In this document: piece by piece, positions 1 to 8,385 of the stretch
How positions within the stretch are numbered: the stretch's first letter is position 1
How the letters are laid out: every line of letters begins with the position of its first letter
DNA from: Heyndrickxia sporothermodurans
GTDB taxonomy: Bacteria; Bacillota; Bacilli; Bacillales; Bacillaceae_C
Assembly: GCA_018333075.1 (NCBI GenBank)
Contig: BORH01000011.1
Location: 62,001-126,000, forward strand
Direction: 5' to 3'
DNA length: 64,000 nucleotides
Notes under the pieces: generated by a model
Databases searched by the model: none
What the model was told of the DNA's origin: nothing
What the model saw: the letters and a program-made list of their open reading frames with translations, nothing else
Made by a program: the position numbers and the translations under genes

Positions 1-1806
1 ATGATCGCAGGTAAGGAACACCTTAAAACATTCCAAGCCCTAATGTCTGGTTTAGGTGAGGAATATGGAGGTTTAAAAGGTAAAGTTGAAGATTCAAACG
101 GCGCATTAGATGAAATGTATAAAACAATGACCAACAACCTAAAAGGTCGTTTGGATGAATTGAAATCAAACTTTGAAGAGCTTCAAATAAAAATTTATGA
201 AACAGTTGTACCTGCGCTAAATAAAATTGTTGTTGCTATTAATAAAGTGATCACTGGGCTAAACAATATGTCTCCTGGGATGAGACAAACGATAGTGATA
301 CTATCTGCGATGGCAGCAGTGATAGGTCCACTGTTAATTATAATCGGTCAAATGGCTACCGGAATAGGAGCATTGACTAAAGTAGTTGGTAGCTCAATAA
401 AAATAATAGGTGGACTAGGAAAAGCATTTAAAGTCGTCCGTACTGCTTTTATGTTACTTTCAAGGACACTCATGGCAAACCCGTGGGTAGCTGTTTTGAC
501 GGTTGCGATTGGTGCAATCATAGCCATTATCATGAATTGGGGAGACATCGTTGATTGGTTGAAAGAGATTTGGAGTAGCTTTTCAACATGGATTTCTGGA
601 TTATGGCAAGGAATTTCAGATGTTGCTACTCAAATTTGGGAAGGGATATCCTCTTTTTTAATTGGACTTTGGGAAGGAATTGTCGATATTGCATCATCCA
701 TTTGGAACAATTTAGTAGATGTTTTTACATTCATTTTCCTTTTAGTAAAAGAAGTAATTAGTGCAGCTTGGACGGTTATTTCATCCATCCTAATTACAGC
801 ATGGAAAATGATAGTTGCATTAACTGAACCGATTTGGCGACCAATTGTTAATTTTTTCTCTGTTTTGTGGGAAAGTGTTAAGTCTGTAACATCTACAGTT
901 TGGAATGCGATTAAAAGTGTAATTAGCATTGTATGGAATGGAATAAAAAAAGCTGTAACTACGGTTGCGAATGCTGTTAAATCAGTCATATTGAAAATTT
1001 GGAACTCCATTAAGTCAGTAACAACAACAATTTGGAATTCTATTAAATCGGTTATCTCTACAGTATGGAGTACTATAAAATCAATCGTAACTGGCGCCAC
1101 TAGCGTTGTGAAGTCAATTGTTTCAACAGTTTGGAATTCTATTAAATCCGTAACTTCCACAGTTTGGAATGCGATAAAAAAAGTGATCAGCACCGTTTGG
1201 AATGGTATCAAAACAGCCGTATCAGTTCCGATTAATTGGATCAAAACAAAAGTATCAAATGTGTGGAATAGTATCAAAACTACTACATCTACCGTTTGGA
1301 ATGGCATAAAAAACGCAATGACCAAACCAATTGAAAAAGCTAAGGAGACTATTAGTAGAATCATTGAAAAGATTAAAGGATTCTTTTCTAAACTTAAATT
1401 GAAATTACCGAAAATATCTATGCCACCTTTACCACATTTTAAATTGACAGGTAAGTTTAGTTTAAAACCACCTTCTGTACCGAAGTTAGGAGTTGATTGG
1501 TATAGAAAAGGTGGTATTTTTGATGGTCCGAATGTGATTGGTATTGGTGAAGCTGGGAAAGAAGCAGCATTACCACTGATAGGAAAAGAAATGAATCCAT
1601 TTGCTGATGCAGTAGCCAATCGAATGTTATCAACTCTACCTCAAATGGCACAAAGCAAGATGGGGCAAGAAATAACAAATAATAATAGTGTGGTAATATA
1701 CGCGACTGTTCGAAATGATGGAGACATAGAAAAATTAGCTGATAAGTTAGATGGAACGTTAAGTAATCTTGGAAATCGAAGAAATGCAGCATGGGGTGGT
1801 GCTTAA
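1..1806 (+). CDS. Phage tail tape measure protein (C-terminal part; 5' end outside window)
   Basis: This protein sets tail length and takes part in DNA delivery in siphoviruses. The reading frame is open from base 1, so the gene probably starts upstream and about 601 residues are visible. Residues about 90-180 are hydrophobic. Residues 301-443 form a tandem 11-residue repeat with a Trp at its start, of the type WNxIKSVxSTV, which is typical of tape measure proteins. After a basic Pro/Lys-rich stretch comes a C-terminal domain with a GxxGxGEAGKEAALPL motif, as seen in many Gram-positive tape measure proteins. The next gene, a Dit-like protein, overlaps its stop by one base, as expected for a tail module. 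Family assignment is strong; the phage type is inferred. Confidence 0.9.
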   Translation: MIAGKEHLKTFQALMSGLGEEYGGLKGKVEDSNGALDEMYKTMTNNLKGRLDELKSNFEELQIKIYETVVPALNKIVVAINKVITGLNNMSPGMRQTIVILSAMAAVIGPLLIIIGQMATGIGALTKVVGSSIKIIGGLGKAFKVVRTAFMLLSRTLMANPWVAVLTVAIGAIIAIIMNWGDIVDWLKEIWSSFSTWISGLWQGISDVATQIWEGISSFLIGLWEGIVDIASSIWNNLVDVFTFIFLLVKEVISAAWTVISSILITAWKMIVALTEPIWRPIVNFFSVLWESVKSVTSTVWNAIKSVISIVWNGIKKAVTTVANAVKSVILKIWNSIKSVTTTIWNSIKSVISTVWSTIKSIVTGATSVVKSIVSTVWNSIKSVTSTVWNAIKKVISTVWNGIKTAVSVPINWIKTKVSNVWNSIKTTTSTVWNGIKNAMTKPIEKAKETISRIIEKIKGFFSKLKLKLPKISMPPLPHFKLTGKFSLKPPSVPKLGVDWYRKGGIFDGPNVIGIGEAGKEAALPLIGKEMNPFADAVANRMLSTLPQMAQSKMGQEITNNNSVVIYATVRNDGDIEKLADKLDGTLSNLGNRRNAAWGGA

Positions 1807-2495
1807 TGATACAGATTGATCATACTAACATAAAAGATTTACAACTAAGTCTCTCTGAACGTCCTGCCATTCCCACTCCCGAGCAGGACGTTGAACATAT
1901 CGAAATAAGAGGTAGACACGGAACCCTAACTAAGAAGTATGGATTTAAAGATATTCCGTATTCTCTTACCTTTGATTTTTTAGAAGATACGCCATTTAAA
2001 CCTGCTTTTAGAAAAGCAAAACTTGTGTTTTTTAATGGAAGTAAATTAGCCTTTGAGGATGATCCAGGTGTCTATTACAAAATAAAATCAGTAAAAATTG
2101 AAGATGCTGATAATGAAGTCATGGAATATGGGCAGTTTACAGTTGATTTTATATTGGCTCCATTTGCCTATGAAGTAACTGAAATCAGAACTATCACCAG
2201 TGAAACAACCTTAACCAATGAAGGGTACGAATCAGATCCTTATATAAAGGTACATGCTACAGGAACAGGGAAAGTTTACATCAATGATCAGATAGTAACG
2301 ATTAAAGACATAAATGGAACGATTGAAATAGATTCAGAATTAATGAACGCCTATCGAAAAGAAAATGGCTATATCACTAATCTTAATAATCACATGGTTG
2401 GTGATTTTCCTGTTTTACAGAATGGAAAGAACATCATTAGTTTTGATGGGGATATAACAAAAATAGAGATGAATCCTAGGTGGAGGTGGATTTAA
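1806..2495 (+). CDS. Phage distal tail protein (Dit / Sipho_tail family)
   Basis: The protein (229 aa) is the likely baseplate hub that joins the tail tube to the receptor-binding apparatus. It has the length and mixed beta composition of the Sipho_tail family, including an early RGRHGTLTKKYGFKDIPYSLTF segment in which incoming phage Dit proteins resemble each other. I chose the ATG at 1806, which overlaps the tape measure stop (ATGA-type coupling), rather than an in-frame ATG 15 bases earlier. It sits between the tape measure and tail-associated genes, the standard order of siphovirus tail modules. Identification rests on position plus sequence resemblance. Confidence 0.82.
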   Translation: MIQIDHTNIKDLQLSLSERPAIPTPEQDVEHIEIRGRHGTLTKKYGFKDIPYSLTFDFLEDTPFKPAFRKAKLVFFNGSKLAFEDDPGVYYKIKSVKIEDADNEVMEYGQFTVDFILAPFAYEVTEIRTITSETTLTNEGYESDPYIKVHATGTGKVYINDQIVTIKDINGTIEIDSELMNAYRKENGYITNLNNHMVGDFPVLQNGKNIISFDGDITKIEMNPRWRWI

Positions 2496-5393
2496 GTGTT
2501 TCCCATTTTATATGACAACAACGAAACAAACTTTATCCACAACGGTTTAGGTGTTTTGAGTGGTGCTATAACCGTCGTTCCAGAGGAAGAGTTGAACGGG
2601 CTTTTTGAAATAAAGATAGAATACGATTCTGAAGGTTTTTTGGCTGACCAAATAGAAAACGGAATGATTGTAAAAGTAAAGGCTAATGACAAACAGGATC
2701 CACAATTATTTAGAATCTATGCTATTGAAAAAAGCCTGCAAAACGATAATCTCATTATTCATGGTCAACATATTACGTATGATTTGGCAGGTAATTTTAT
2801 AGAGCTTTTAGTGCTAAATAATGCAACCACTAAAGATGCAATGGAAGCGATAAAAGCAAACCTTGCTTATCCCACACGATTTAATATAACGAGTACCAAT
2901 AATACTACAAAATCAAGTACAACCCTTTTTAGGACAAACCCACTCCAAATGATCGCTGGAATGGAAGGTTCTATCCTGCAACATTGGGGAGGACAGATTG
3001 AGCGTGATAATTTTCATTTAATCATGCACAAAAGACGAGGATCCGATGATGGTGTCCTGGTTACCTACAAAAAGAATTTAACAGGACTAGAAGCTAAGTT
3101 TGATGAATCGAATGTTGTTACCCGTATTTTTCCTTTCAAGTATGATGAGGAAACTGATAAGTTAATCACTATTGAAGGGAAATACATCGATAGCCCAAAC
3201 ATTGATAAATACCCTGTTATCAAGATTCTTCCTGTAGACTACAGCGATGATGAAAACATTACAAACAGTACGGATCTTTATAATGGATCAAAAAACTTTT
3301 TCAACGTTGGCAGTAAAGACCTTCCCACCGTAGAAATGGAAGTGGAGTTTGAGCCATTACATGGCACGGAAGAGTACAAAGATATTGCTGTCTTAGAACT
3401 CGTTGGTATGGGTGATACGATTACAGTCAGACATTCTAAAATGGGCATTGATGTGAAAGCAGAAGTGGTCAAGATTGAGTATGATTCCATTGCTGAAAAA
3501 AATAAAAAAGTTCACATAGGTAATGTCAAGGCTCGCATGACTGACAGTGTAAATAAAGCATCAGACATTGCGAGTACTGTGGATGAGAAGGTAAGAAATG
3601 CAAATGAAAAGGCACAAGAAGCAATAAAAGCAGCTAATGGAAAGAACACTAATTTTTATGGTCCAGATGAACCTACTAGAGCAATAAAAGATGACCTTTG
3701 GTTTAAAGTTGTTGATGGGGAGTATACACGTACTTATCGCTTTGATGGTGTTCAATGGCAGATAGTTGTTAGTGTTGATGCACATGACGCAATTAATGAA
3801 GCTACCGTAGCCAAACGAACAGCAGAAGAAGCTGTGGAAAATGCAAATATAGCGATAGGTAACGCGGAGGATGCGGTAATAAAAGCGGACGAGGCGACAG
3901 GTCAAGTATCAAAGTTAGCTCAAACGGTTAGCGGATTACAATCAACAGTTTCAGAAAAGGCTGATCAAGATTTTGTTGAGTCCCAATTTAGCCAGCTTGC
4001 AAATGATATTAATTTACGAGTCAAAGAAAATGATGTTATCAACCAGATTAATATATCTACTGAAGGTGTTTTGATTCAAGGTAAAAAGCTTCAATTAGAT
4101 GGAGATGTAACGGTTACCGGTAACTTTAAAGTCGGTAATGCAAATATTACATCTGTAGATGCTGGGAAAATGACAACAGGAACATTAGATGCTGGTAAGG
4201 TCAGTGTGATCAATCTTGATGCATCTAACATTGTTACTGGAAAATTAAAAGCCATCGAAATAGAAGGAGCGTATGGAAGTTTTACAGGAAAAATATCTTC
4301 TTTATATGATACTAGCAGCCTTAAATTTGGTACTGAAATGAAGTCAGGCGGTTTTTACTATGCAAGTTCCAATGGTTTTTCAGCTGAATTAAGTGGTACT
4401 AGATTAGCGTTTGCTCGTTATAATTCATTGAATGTTGATCTCAATGATATTCAAGGAACTATATGGGGGAATTCGACAAATAAAATAGCAGACACCGATT
4501 TAAGTGCTGGGGAAATCTCTGTCTCTGCAACTGACAAACCTGCTAACTGGATAAATAGAAAGATATTAAAACTTTCTGCGAAAGTATCTGGAAATGAAAT
4601 TGCATCAACGGATAATTTAAAAATAAATGCGGTTGGTGATATTACACTAGATGCAGGAATAGGGAAGAAATTAACATTAGGTACTTCGAGTTTTTCGTCA
4701 TTAGCAATGCTTGGATATAACGTATCTGCTGATTTGCTTGGAACCTTGACATTTAATTGTAAGCTAAAATCGGGGAATGTTTATTTTAATAAGGCTAATT
4801 CAGTCGTTAATGATACAGGTAACCTAACCTTACAAGGTAAAGGTGGGGGAGCAGTTGCAGTTGGTTCAGATACAACTGGTGGTCGCTTGTATTCGATGGC
4901 TGCTTATAATCGTACCTATTCTGGTGCGGCTAATATGTATATCACAAGTTCGGGAACCATAGGACGATCTACTTCAGCAAGAAAATATAAATTAAATGAA
5001 AAACCTATTCCTAATGATGTTCCTTATAAAGTTTTAGACCTTATACCAAAGACATGGTATGACAAATCAGCAGTAGAAGCTTATTCTAATGCTGTATCCC
5101 AAGGGTTGAATTTAGATGATGATGAGGATATTCCATTTATTGAACGGATTCCTGGATTAATTGCAGAGGATGTTTTAGATGCAGGTTTAGGACAATTTGT
5201 TATTTATGGGGAGCCTGATGAAAATGGAAATCGTGAAGTAGAAGGTTTAATGTATGACCGTCTTTGGACTTTGCTAATCCCAATCGTAAGGGAACAGAAA
5301 GAGAAGATCGATACATTAGTAGAACAAAACGAACAACTAATTCTAAAGTATGCAAATCTTGAAGAAAGACTATCAAAATTGGAGGTAGCATAA
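2496..5393 (+). CDS. Phage tail-associated protein with C-terminal S74-type intramolecular chaperone
   Basis: The 965-residue protein starts with GTG directly after the Dit stop, with an AGGTGGAGG site inside the previous gene. Residues 1 to about 370 resemble the prophage tail endopeptidase (Tal) family. Residues 370-530 are Ala/Lys/Glu-rich and probably helical. Residues about 530-820 are Gly/Thr/Asn-rich beta-type repeats as in tail fibres. From about residue 825 a STSARKYKLNEK segment starts a C-terminal domain like the S74 self-cleaving chaperone of phage fibres, in which a Ser/Lys pair acts, followed by a coiled coil at about 933-965. It is likely a trimeric tail tip or host-binding protein that releases its chaperone on folding. 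The domain limits are estimates. Confidence 0.85.
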   Translation: MFPILYDNNETNFIHNGLGVLSGAITVVPEEELNGLFEIKIEYDSEGFLADQIENGMIVKVKANDKQDPQLFRIYAIEKSLQNDNLIIHGQHITYDLAGNFIELLVLNNATTKDAMEAIKANLAYPTRFNITSTNNTTKSSTTLFRTNPLQMIAGMEGSILQHWGGQIERDNFHLIMHKRRGSDDGVLVTYKKNLTGLEAKFDESNVVTRIFPFKYDEETDKLITIEGKYIDSPNIDKYPVIKILPVDYSDDENITNSTDLYNGSKNFFNVGSKDLPTVEMEVEFEPLHGTEEYKDIAVLELVGMGDTITVRHSKMGIDVKAEVVKIEYDSIAEKNKKVHIGNVKARMTDSVNKASDIASTVDEKVRNANEKAQEAIKAANGKNTNFYGPDEPTRAIKDDLWFKVVDGEYTRTYRFDGVQWQIVVSVDAHDAINEATVAKRTAEEAVENANIAIGNAEDAVIKADEATGQVSKLAQTVSGLQSTVSEKADQDFVESQFSQLANDINLRVKENDVINQINISTEGVLIQGKKLQLDGDVTVTGNFKVGNANITSVDAGKMTTGTLDAGKVSVINLDASNIVTGKLKAIEIEGAYGSFTGKISSLYDTSSLKFGTEMKSGGFYYASSNGFSAELSGTRLAFARYNSLNVDLNDIQGTIWGNSTNKIADTDLSAGEISVSATDKPANWINRKILKLSAKVSGNEIASTDNLKINAVGDITLDAGIGKKLTLGTSSFSSLAMLGYNVSADLLGTLTFNCKLKSGNVYFNKANSVVNDTGNLTLQGKGGGAVAVGSDTTGGRLYSMAAYNRTYSGAANMYITSSGTIGRSTSARKYKLNEKPIPNDVPYKVLDLIPKTWYDKSAVEAYSNAVSQGLNLDDDEDIPFIERIPGLIAEDVLDAGLGQFVIYGEPDENGNREVEGLMYDRLWTLLIPIVREQKEKIDTLVEQNEQLILKYANLEERLSKLEVA

Positions 5394-5596
5394 TGGATAC
5401 AACTTTTAATTACAGGGATGTAGTAGAATCATTAAAAATAAAACTTGCCGATGCAGAAGAAAGAGCTTCGCAGTTTGAAGCTATAGCAGTGAATAAAGAA
5501 AGAAATATAAAGAAATTGGAGAAAAAAATAGAGGATTTACAAAAAAGAATATCCGAATTATCGCCTATGCCAGATGAGGGGGATGAAGAACAATGA
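5393..5596 (+). CDS. Small coiled-coil protein in prophage tail module
   Basis: A 67-residue, highly charged protein whose start overlaps the stop of the tail-associated gene by one base. Residues 10-55 show a heptad-like pattern rich in Lys, Glu and Leu, ending in an acidic tail. I do not recognise a family. Genes of this size commonly lie between tail fibres and holin in Bacillus prophages and may be baseplate accessories. The tight coupling on both sides supports it as a real gene. Confidence 0.65.
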   Translation: MDTTFNYRDVVESLKIKLADAEERASQFEAIAVNKERNIKKLEKKIEDLQKRISELSPMPDEGDEEQ

Positions 5597-5808
5597 AAAT
5601 TGTTTTAACTGGAATTAATTTTAATTACGATACAATTGATAACGATTTTAATAGTGTTAATTTAAATTTTACTACCACAGGAGCAACGTTCAAAATTAGC
5701 AATTATATACAAGTCACAAAAGAACAGTATGAAGAAGCAGGACTAAGTAATGCAAATCTAATATCACTTATTAAACAAGAAGTAATAAAAGAAATACAAG
5801 CCGCATAA
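5593..5808 (+). CDS. Small hypothetical prophage protein
   Basis: A 71-residue protein overlapping the preceding coiled-coil gene by four bases (ATGA). It has an N-terminal beta-rich half (ITGINFNYDT, VNLNFTTTG) and a C-terminal helical half with the pattern VTKEQYEEAGLSNANL. No family is recognised. Translational coupling and location just before the holin suggest a tail or lysis-module accessory. Its stop codon lies in the loop of a small terminator hairpin. Confidence 0.65.
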   Translation: MKIVLTGINFNYDTIDNDFNSVNLNFTTTGATFKISNYIQVTKEQYEEAGLSNANLISLIKQEVIKEIQAA

Positions 5809-5817
5809 GGCTTTTTT
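5798..5817 (+). terminator. Short hairpin with T-tract overlapping a stop codon
   Basis: AAGCC and GGCTT arms flank the loop GCATAA, which contains the stop codon of the preceding gene, followed by TTTTATTTT. A weak intrinsic terminator or RNA-processing signal. Confidence 0.5.
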
Positions 5818-5837
5818 ATTTTGAGGAGGGAAAAAGG

Positions 5838-6314
5838 TTGGAACATGTATACAATACTCAAAAATTTATTGCTGCTTTATTTGGTGCAATTTTAGCACCT
5901 GTTTTTAAATTCTTTTATGGAGATACTGAAATGGTTTTTTACATTGTTATGGCCTTGTTCTTTTTTATAGGATTGGATTGGATAACAGGAACAAGAGCAT
6001 CTAAAAAAGACAATTCATATGCAAGTAAGTACGGACTAGATGGTGTTTTCCGTACTTTTTTTATTTTATTATTACCAGCTGGAGGACATTTGTTAGATAA
6101 AGTTTTTGGATCTCCCGATATTATCTTTGGATTATTAAGTTTTGGAGTCTTGTATCACGTTATACAGTCTATGACGGCTAATGCAATAAGAGCAGGATGG
6201 GGAAATTGGTTTCCAGATTGGATATTAAGTAAAATTACTGATTGGGTTAAGTCTGAATTAGAAAGTAAATTAGCTAGATCGGAACAAAGAAAAAGTACAA
6301 AGAGTGACGAGTAA
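5838..6314 (+). CDS. Phage holin (phage_holin_4 type)
   Basis: A 158-residue membrane protein that should permeabilise the membrane for endolysin release. It has hydrophobic segments at about residues 8-25, 33-50 and 72-112, with the family-like GLDWITGTRASKKDN segment after the second, followed by a charged C-terminus. I chose the TTG at 5838 because AGGAGG lies about eight bases upstream; an in-frame ATG seven bases on is an alternative. Its position two genes upstream of the endolysin supports the role. Confidence 0.85.
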   Translation: MEHVYNTQKFIAALFGAILAPVFKFFYGDTEMVFYIVMALFFFIGLDWITGTRASKKDNSYASKYGLDGVFRTFFILLLPAGGHLLDKVFGSPDIIFGLLSFGVLYHVIQSMTANAIRAGWGNWFPDWILSKITDWVKSELESKLARSEQRKSTKSDE

Positions 6315-6335
6315 TATTGTCGCTCTTTATTATTT
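6302..6335 (+). terminator. Hairpin terminator overlapping holin stop codon
   Basis: GAGTGAC pairs with GTCGCTC (one G-T wobble); the holin TAA lies in the loop and TTTATTATTTT follows. Confidence 0.55.
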
Positions 6336-6357
6336 TAATAAAAGGAGAGAGTCAATA

Positions 6358-6483
6358 ATGATAATCGATTCAATTAGAATTTCTTCAAATAATATTAAAA
6401 TCAATGAAAAGGAAAATAAAAATGTAGGTAAAACTTTAAAAGTAACAACCGGAACATTAAATATAAATAAATTAAAAGAATGA
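6358..6483 (+). CDS. Small prophage peptide, 41 aa
   Basis: A short open frame begins at an ATG preceded by AAAGGAGAGAG at good spacing and ends at the TGA at 6483. The product is Asn/Lys/Ile-rich without a membrane segment and is not recognised. It sits between holin and the HslV-like gene. The strong ribosome site is the main evidence, so it could also be a leader peptide. Confidence 0.45.
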   Translation: MIIDSIRISSNNIKINEKENKNVGKTLKVTTGTLNINKLKE

Positions 6484-6484
6484 T

Positions 6485-6513
6485 TTTTACCCTTTTTCAT
6501 TTATAGGTATAAT
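6485..6513 (+). promoter_or_regulatory. Sigma-A-like promoter of the HslV-like gene
   Basis: TTTACC at 6486-6491, spacer 16, and a perfect TATAAT at 6508-6513, about 30 bases before the start codon. An independent promoter inside the late gene cluster is typical of a moron gene expressed in the lysogen. Confidence 0.55.
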
Positions 6514-6543
6514 TGCCTTAAAAGTAAAAGGGGATGTTATCAT

Positions 6544-7116
6544 ATGAGTTTCGTATCAATAATTGTGAGAAAAAATTTTATTACAGTAATGTCCGATGGC
6601 CAGGTTACCCAAGAGGGTGAAGTGATAAGAAACGACTATCAAAAATTTAAAAAGATTAGCCCACATCAATTTATAGCATATACTGGTGCTAAAGAAATTT
6701 GTGAACAAATAGTGAATCAAGTTCCATTTACAAATAATAATTATCATCTTTTTAACATTGCTAAACAAATAGAAAGCGTAATAAATGAAAGCAAATTTGA
6801 TAATTTTCGATTGTTTTTTGCAGTCGGAGGTATTGAAATTGATGGGAACATAACTTCTTTTACTATAGAACATGGAAGTTCAAGAAATTTTAAGGAACTT
6901 GTCCCTAAAGATAAAGATGATATATGTTATGCGTTTTTAAATTCGGAAGTCTTAGATTCTATAAATTTAGAAGAAAAGCTCATATTGTTCTTTAGAAGAA
7001 CTGGATTTAACAAACCAGAAGAGTGCTTACAAACTCAAAAATTACTCAATGATTTTGTTGAAGGACTAGATTCAACAGTAAATAATAAAACATTTTCATT
7101 AACTATTAAAAAATAA
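6544..7116 (+). CDS. HslV/proteasome-fold Ntn-hydrolase-like protein with N-terminal Ser
   Basis: The 190-residue protein begins MSFVSIIVRKN. With Met removed, its first 37 residues line up without gaps with HslV-type proteasome subunits: Ser1 in place of Thr1, the SDGQVT segment giving Asp17, and Lys33 in the NDYQKFKKI segment. Asp17 and Lys33 are the known partners of the nucleophile. A beta-strand followed by FIAYTGAKEICEQI also resembles the HslV core (IAGFAGGTADAF). The gene has its own TATAAT promoter and an AAGGGG ribosome site. No unfoldase gene is adjacent. Protease activity and target are inferred; a catalytically dead or non-proteolytic member is possible. Confidence 0.7.
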   Translation: MSFVSIIVRKNFITVMSDGQVTQEGEVIRNDYQKFKKISPHQFIAYTGAKEICEQIVNQVPFTNNNYHLFNIAKQIESVINESKFDNFRLFFAVGGIEIDGNITSFTIEHGSSRNFKELVPKDKDDICYAFLNSEVLDSINLEEKLILFFRRTGFNKPEECLQTQKLLNDFVEGLDSTVNNKTFSLTIKK

Positions 7117-7142
7117 GTCGTCCACATGGGCGATTTTTATTT
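7117..7142 (+). terminator. Hairpin with T-tract directly after the HslV-like gene
   Basis: GTCGTCC pairs with GGGCGAT using two wobbles, followed by TTTTATTTTT; it starts at the base after the stop codon. Confidence 0.5.
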
Positions 7143-7164
7143 TTACTAAAGGAGAGATTTAATA

Positions 7165-8160
7165 ATGGGTAAAATCATGGATATTTCTCATCATCAAATT
7201 TCAAGTAAAATTGATTGGGCGAAAGCAGCTAAGGAAGTTGATCTTTGTATTATTCGTGTCCAGTACGGTTCGAAGTTAATAGATAGAGAGTATAAAAATC
7301 ATGTGGCTAACTGTAAAAAATACGGTATTCCTTTTGGTCATTATGCTTATGGAATGTTTGTATCAGTTGCAGATGCTATTGTAGAAGCAAAAGACTTAAT
7401 GGATCGTGCTGATAATGAAGCATTATTTCTTGCATTAGACGTTGAAGGGGATACAGTAAAGTCTTGTGGAACAAAGAACCTTTCGAAAGCTTCACAGGCT
7501 TTTATTGATGAATTAAAAAAAGCTGGTCACAAGACAGGGTTCTATGTGTCTCACGAATTGTATAAGTTGCATGGGTTAGATAAGGTTAAAGCTGATTTTC
7601 TATGGCTTCCTCGATATGGAAAAGATAATGGATCACCAGATAAAAAACCTGACTATCCATGTTGCTTGTGGCAGTATTCCCAATATTGTAAAGCAAGTTG
7701 GTATGGTGGGAATCTAGACTTAAATTTATTGAATGGTGATAAGACTCTTGAGTGGTTTATTGGTGAAAATAAATCTAAGCCAGTAGATAAAATATCTAAC
7801 AAACCAAAAGATGAAACACATAAACTGACTAAAAAATTCAATGGTTACTCAACTGCAGTTGATGCAAAATCCAAAAAGAATAAAAAGACTACAGTTGTCG
7901 CAGGTACTTATTATGTTTACAACAAATCAAATGGAATGATTAATGTGACGAAGACAAAAGGCGTTCCAGGTAGTTGGATTAATCCGAATGAAACAGTTAA
8001 AGTTAATTCAAAACCAACCTATCACATTGTAAAAAAAGGTGAGGTATTGTCCAAAATCGCTGAAGATTATAAAACATCTGTGAGTGCTATTATGCAGCTG
8101 AATAAAAATATCAATAATAAAGATTTAATTTATCCTAAACAAAAAATTAGGGTGAAATAG
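7165..8160 (+). CDS. Prophage endolysin: GH25 muramidase with C-terminal LysM
   Basis: The 331-residue lysin should cleave the MurNAc-GlcNAc bond for host lysis. Residues 1-200 are a glycoside hydrolase 25 domain with MDISHHQ (Asp6) at the start and LALDVEGD (Asp92, Glu94) as acidic active-site residues. Residues about 219-280 form an SH3-like linker domain (NGYSTAVDAK, GTYYVYNKSNGM). Residues about 286-331 are a LysM motif (YHIVKKGEVLSKIAEDY). There is no signal peptide, consistent with holin-dependent release. The start has AAAGGAGAG upstream. It is the last recognisably phage gene on this side. Confidence 0.93.
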   Translation: MGKIMDISHHQISSKIDWAKAAKEVDLCIIRVQYGSKLIDREYKNHVANCKKYGIPFGHYAYGMFVSVADAIVEAKDLMDRADNEALFLALDVEGDTVKSCGTKNLSKASQAFIDELKKAGHKTGFYVSHELYKLHGLDKVKADFLWLPRYGKDNGSPDKKPDYPCCLWQYSQYCKASWYGGNLDLNLLNGDKTLEWFIGENKSKPVDKISNKPKDETHKLTKKFNGYSTAVDAKSKKNKKTTVVAGTYYVYNKSNGMINVTKTKGVPGSWINPNETVKVNSKPTYHIVKKGEVLSKIAEDYKTSVSAIMQLNKNINNKDLIYPKQKIRVK

Positions 8161-8219
8161 AATAATTTAACGATATATGCAAATATTAGTGATGTCCTCT
8201 AGTTTTACCTCCAAGTCAA

Positions 8220-8245
8220 AAGCCCTTCTCAATAGAGAGGGGCTT
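8220..8245. terminator. Hairpin between lysin and the leftward tatA operon
   Basis: AAGCCCTTCTC pairs with GAGAGGGGCTT. The T-run is better on the minus strand, so it probably ends the leftward tatA operon and may also stop lysin transcripts. Confidence 0.6.
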
Positions 8246-8253
8246 AAAATTGT

Positions 8254-8358
8254 TTATCTACCAAATAAAAAGTAACTAAGTGCTGTACCTCCAAAAAACA
8301 CTACTACTGTTAAGATTGTTAAAAACCAAAGAACTGTATTAGAAACCGTCTCCCTCAT
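8254..8358 (-). CDS. Single-span membrane miniprotein, 34 aa
   Basis: The minus-strand frame MRETVSNTVLWFLTIL... has one hydrophobic helix (residues 8-30) and a good GGAGGTTGA ribosome site. It lies 27 bases downstream of tatA in the same direction, so the two are probably cotranscribed. No family is recognised; the length and single helix suggest a small membrane regulator. Confidence 0.5.
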   Translation of the reverse strand: MRETVSNTVLWFLTILTVVVFFGGTALSYFLFGR

Positions 8359-8385
8359 TTCAACCTCCCAAAAGTTAAATATTTT

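Noticed and set aside
895-1330. Regular 33-base repeats that could suggest a CRISPR array
   Set aside because: The repeats are in frame, degenerate and without spacers; they encode the 11-residue protein repeat.
630-1619. Long open frame on the minus strand, 329 codons
   Set aside because: It is antisense to the repetitive tape measure gene; the openness comes from the repeated codons, and its product looks like mirrored low-complexity sequence with no ribosome site.
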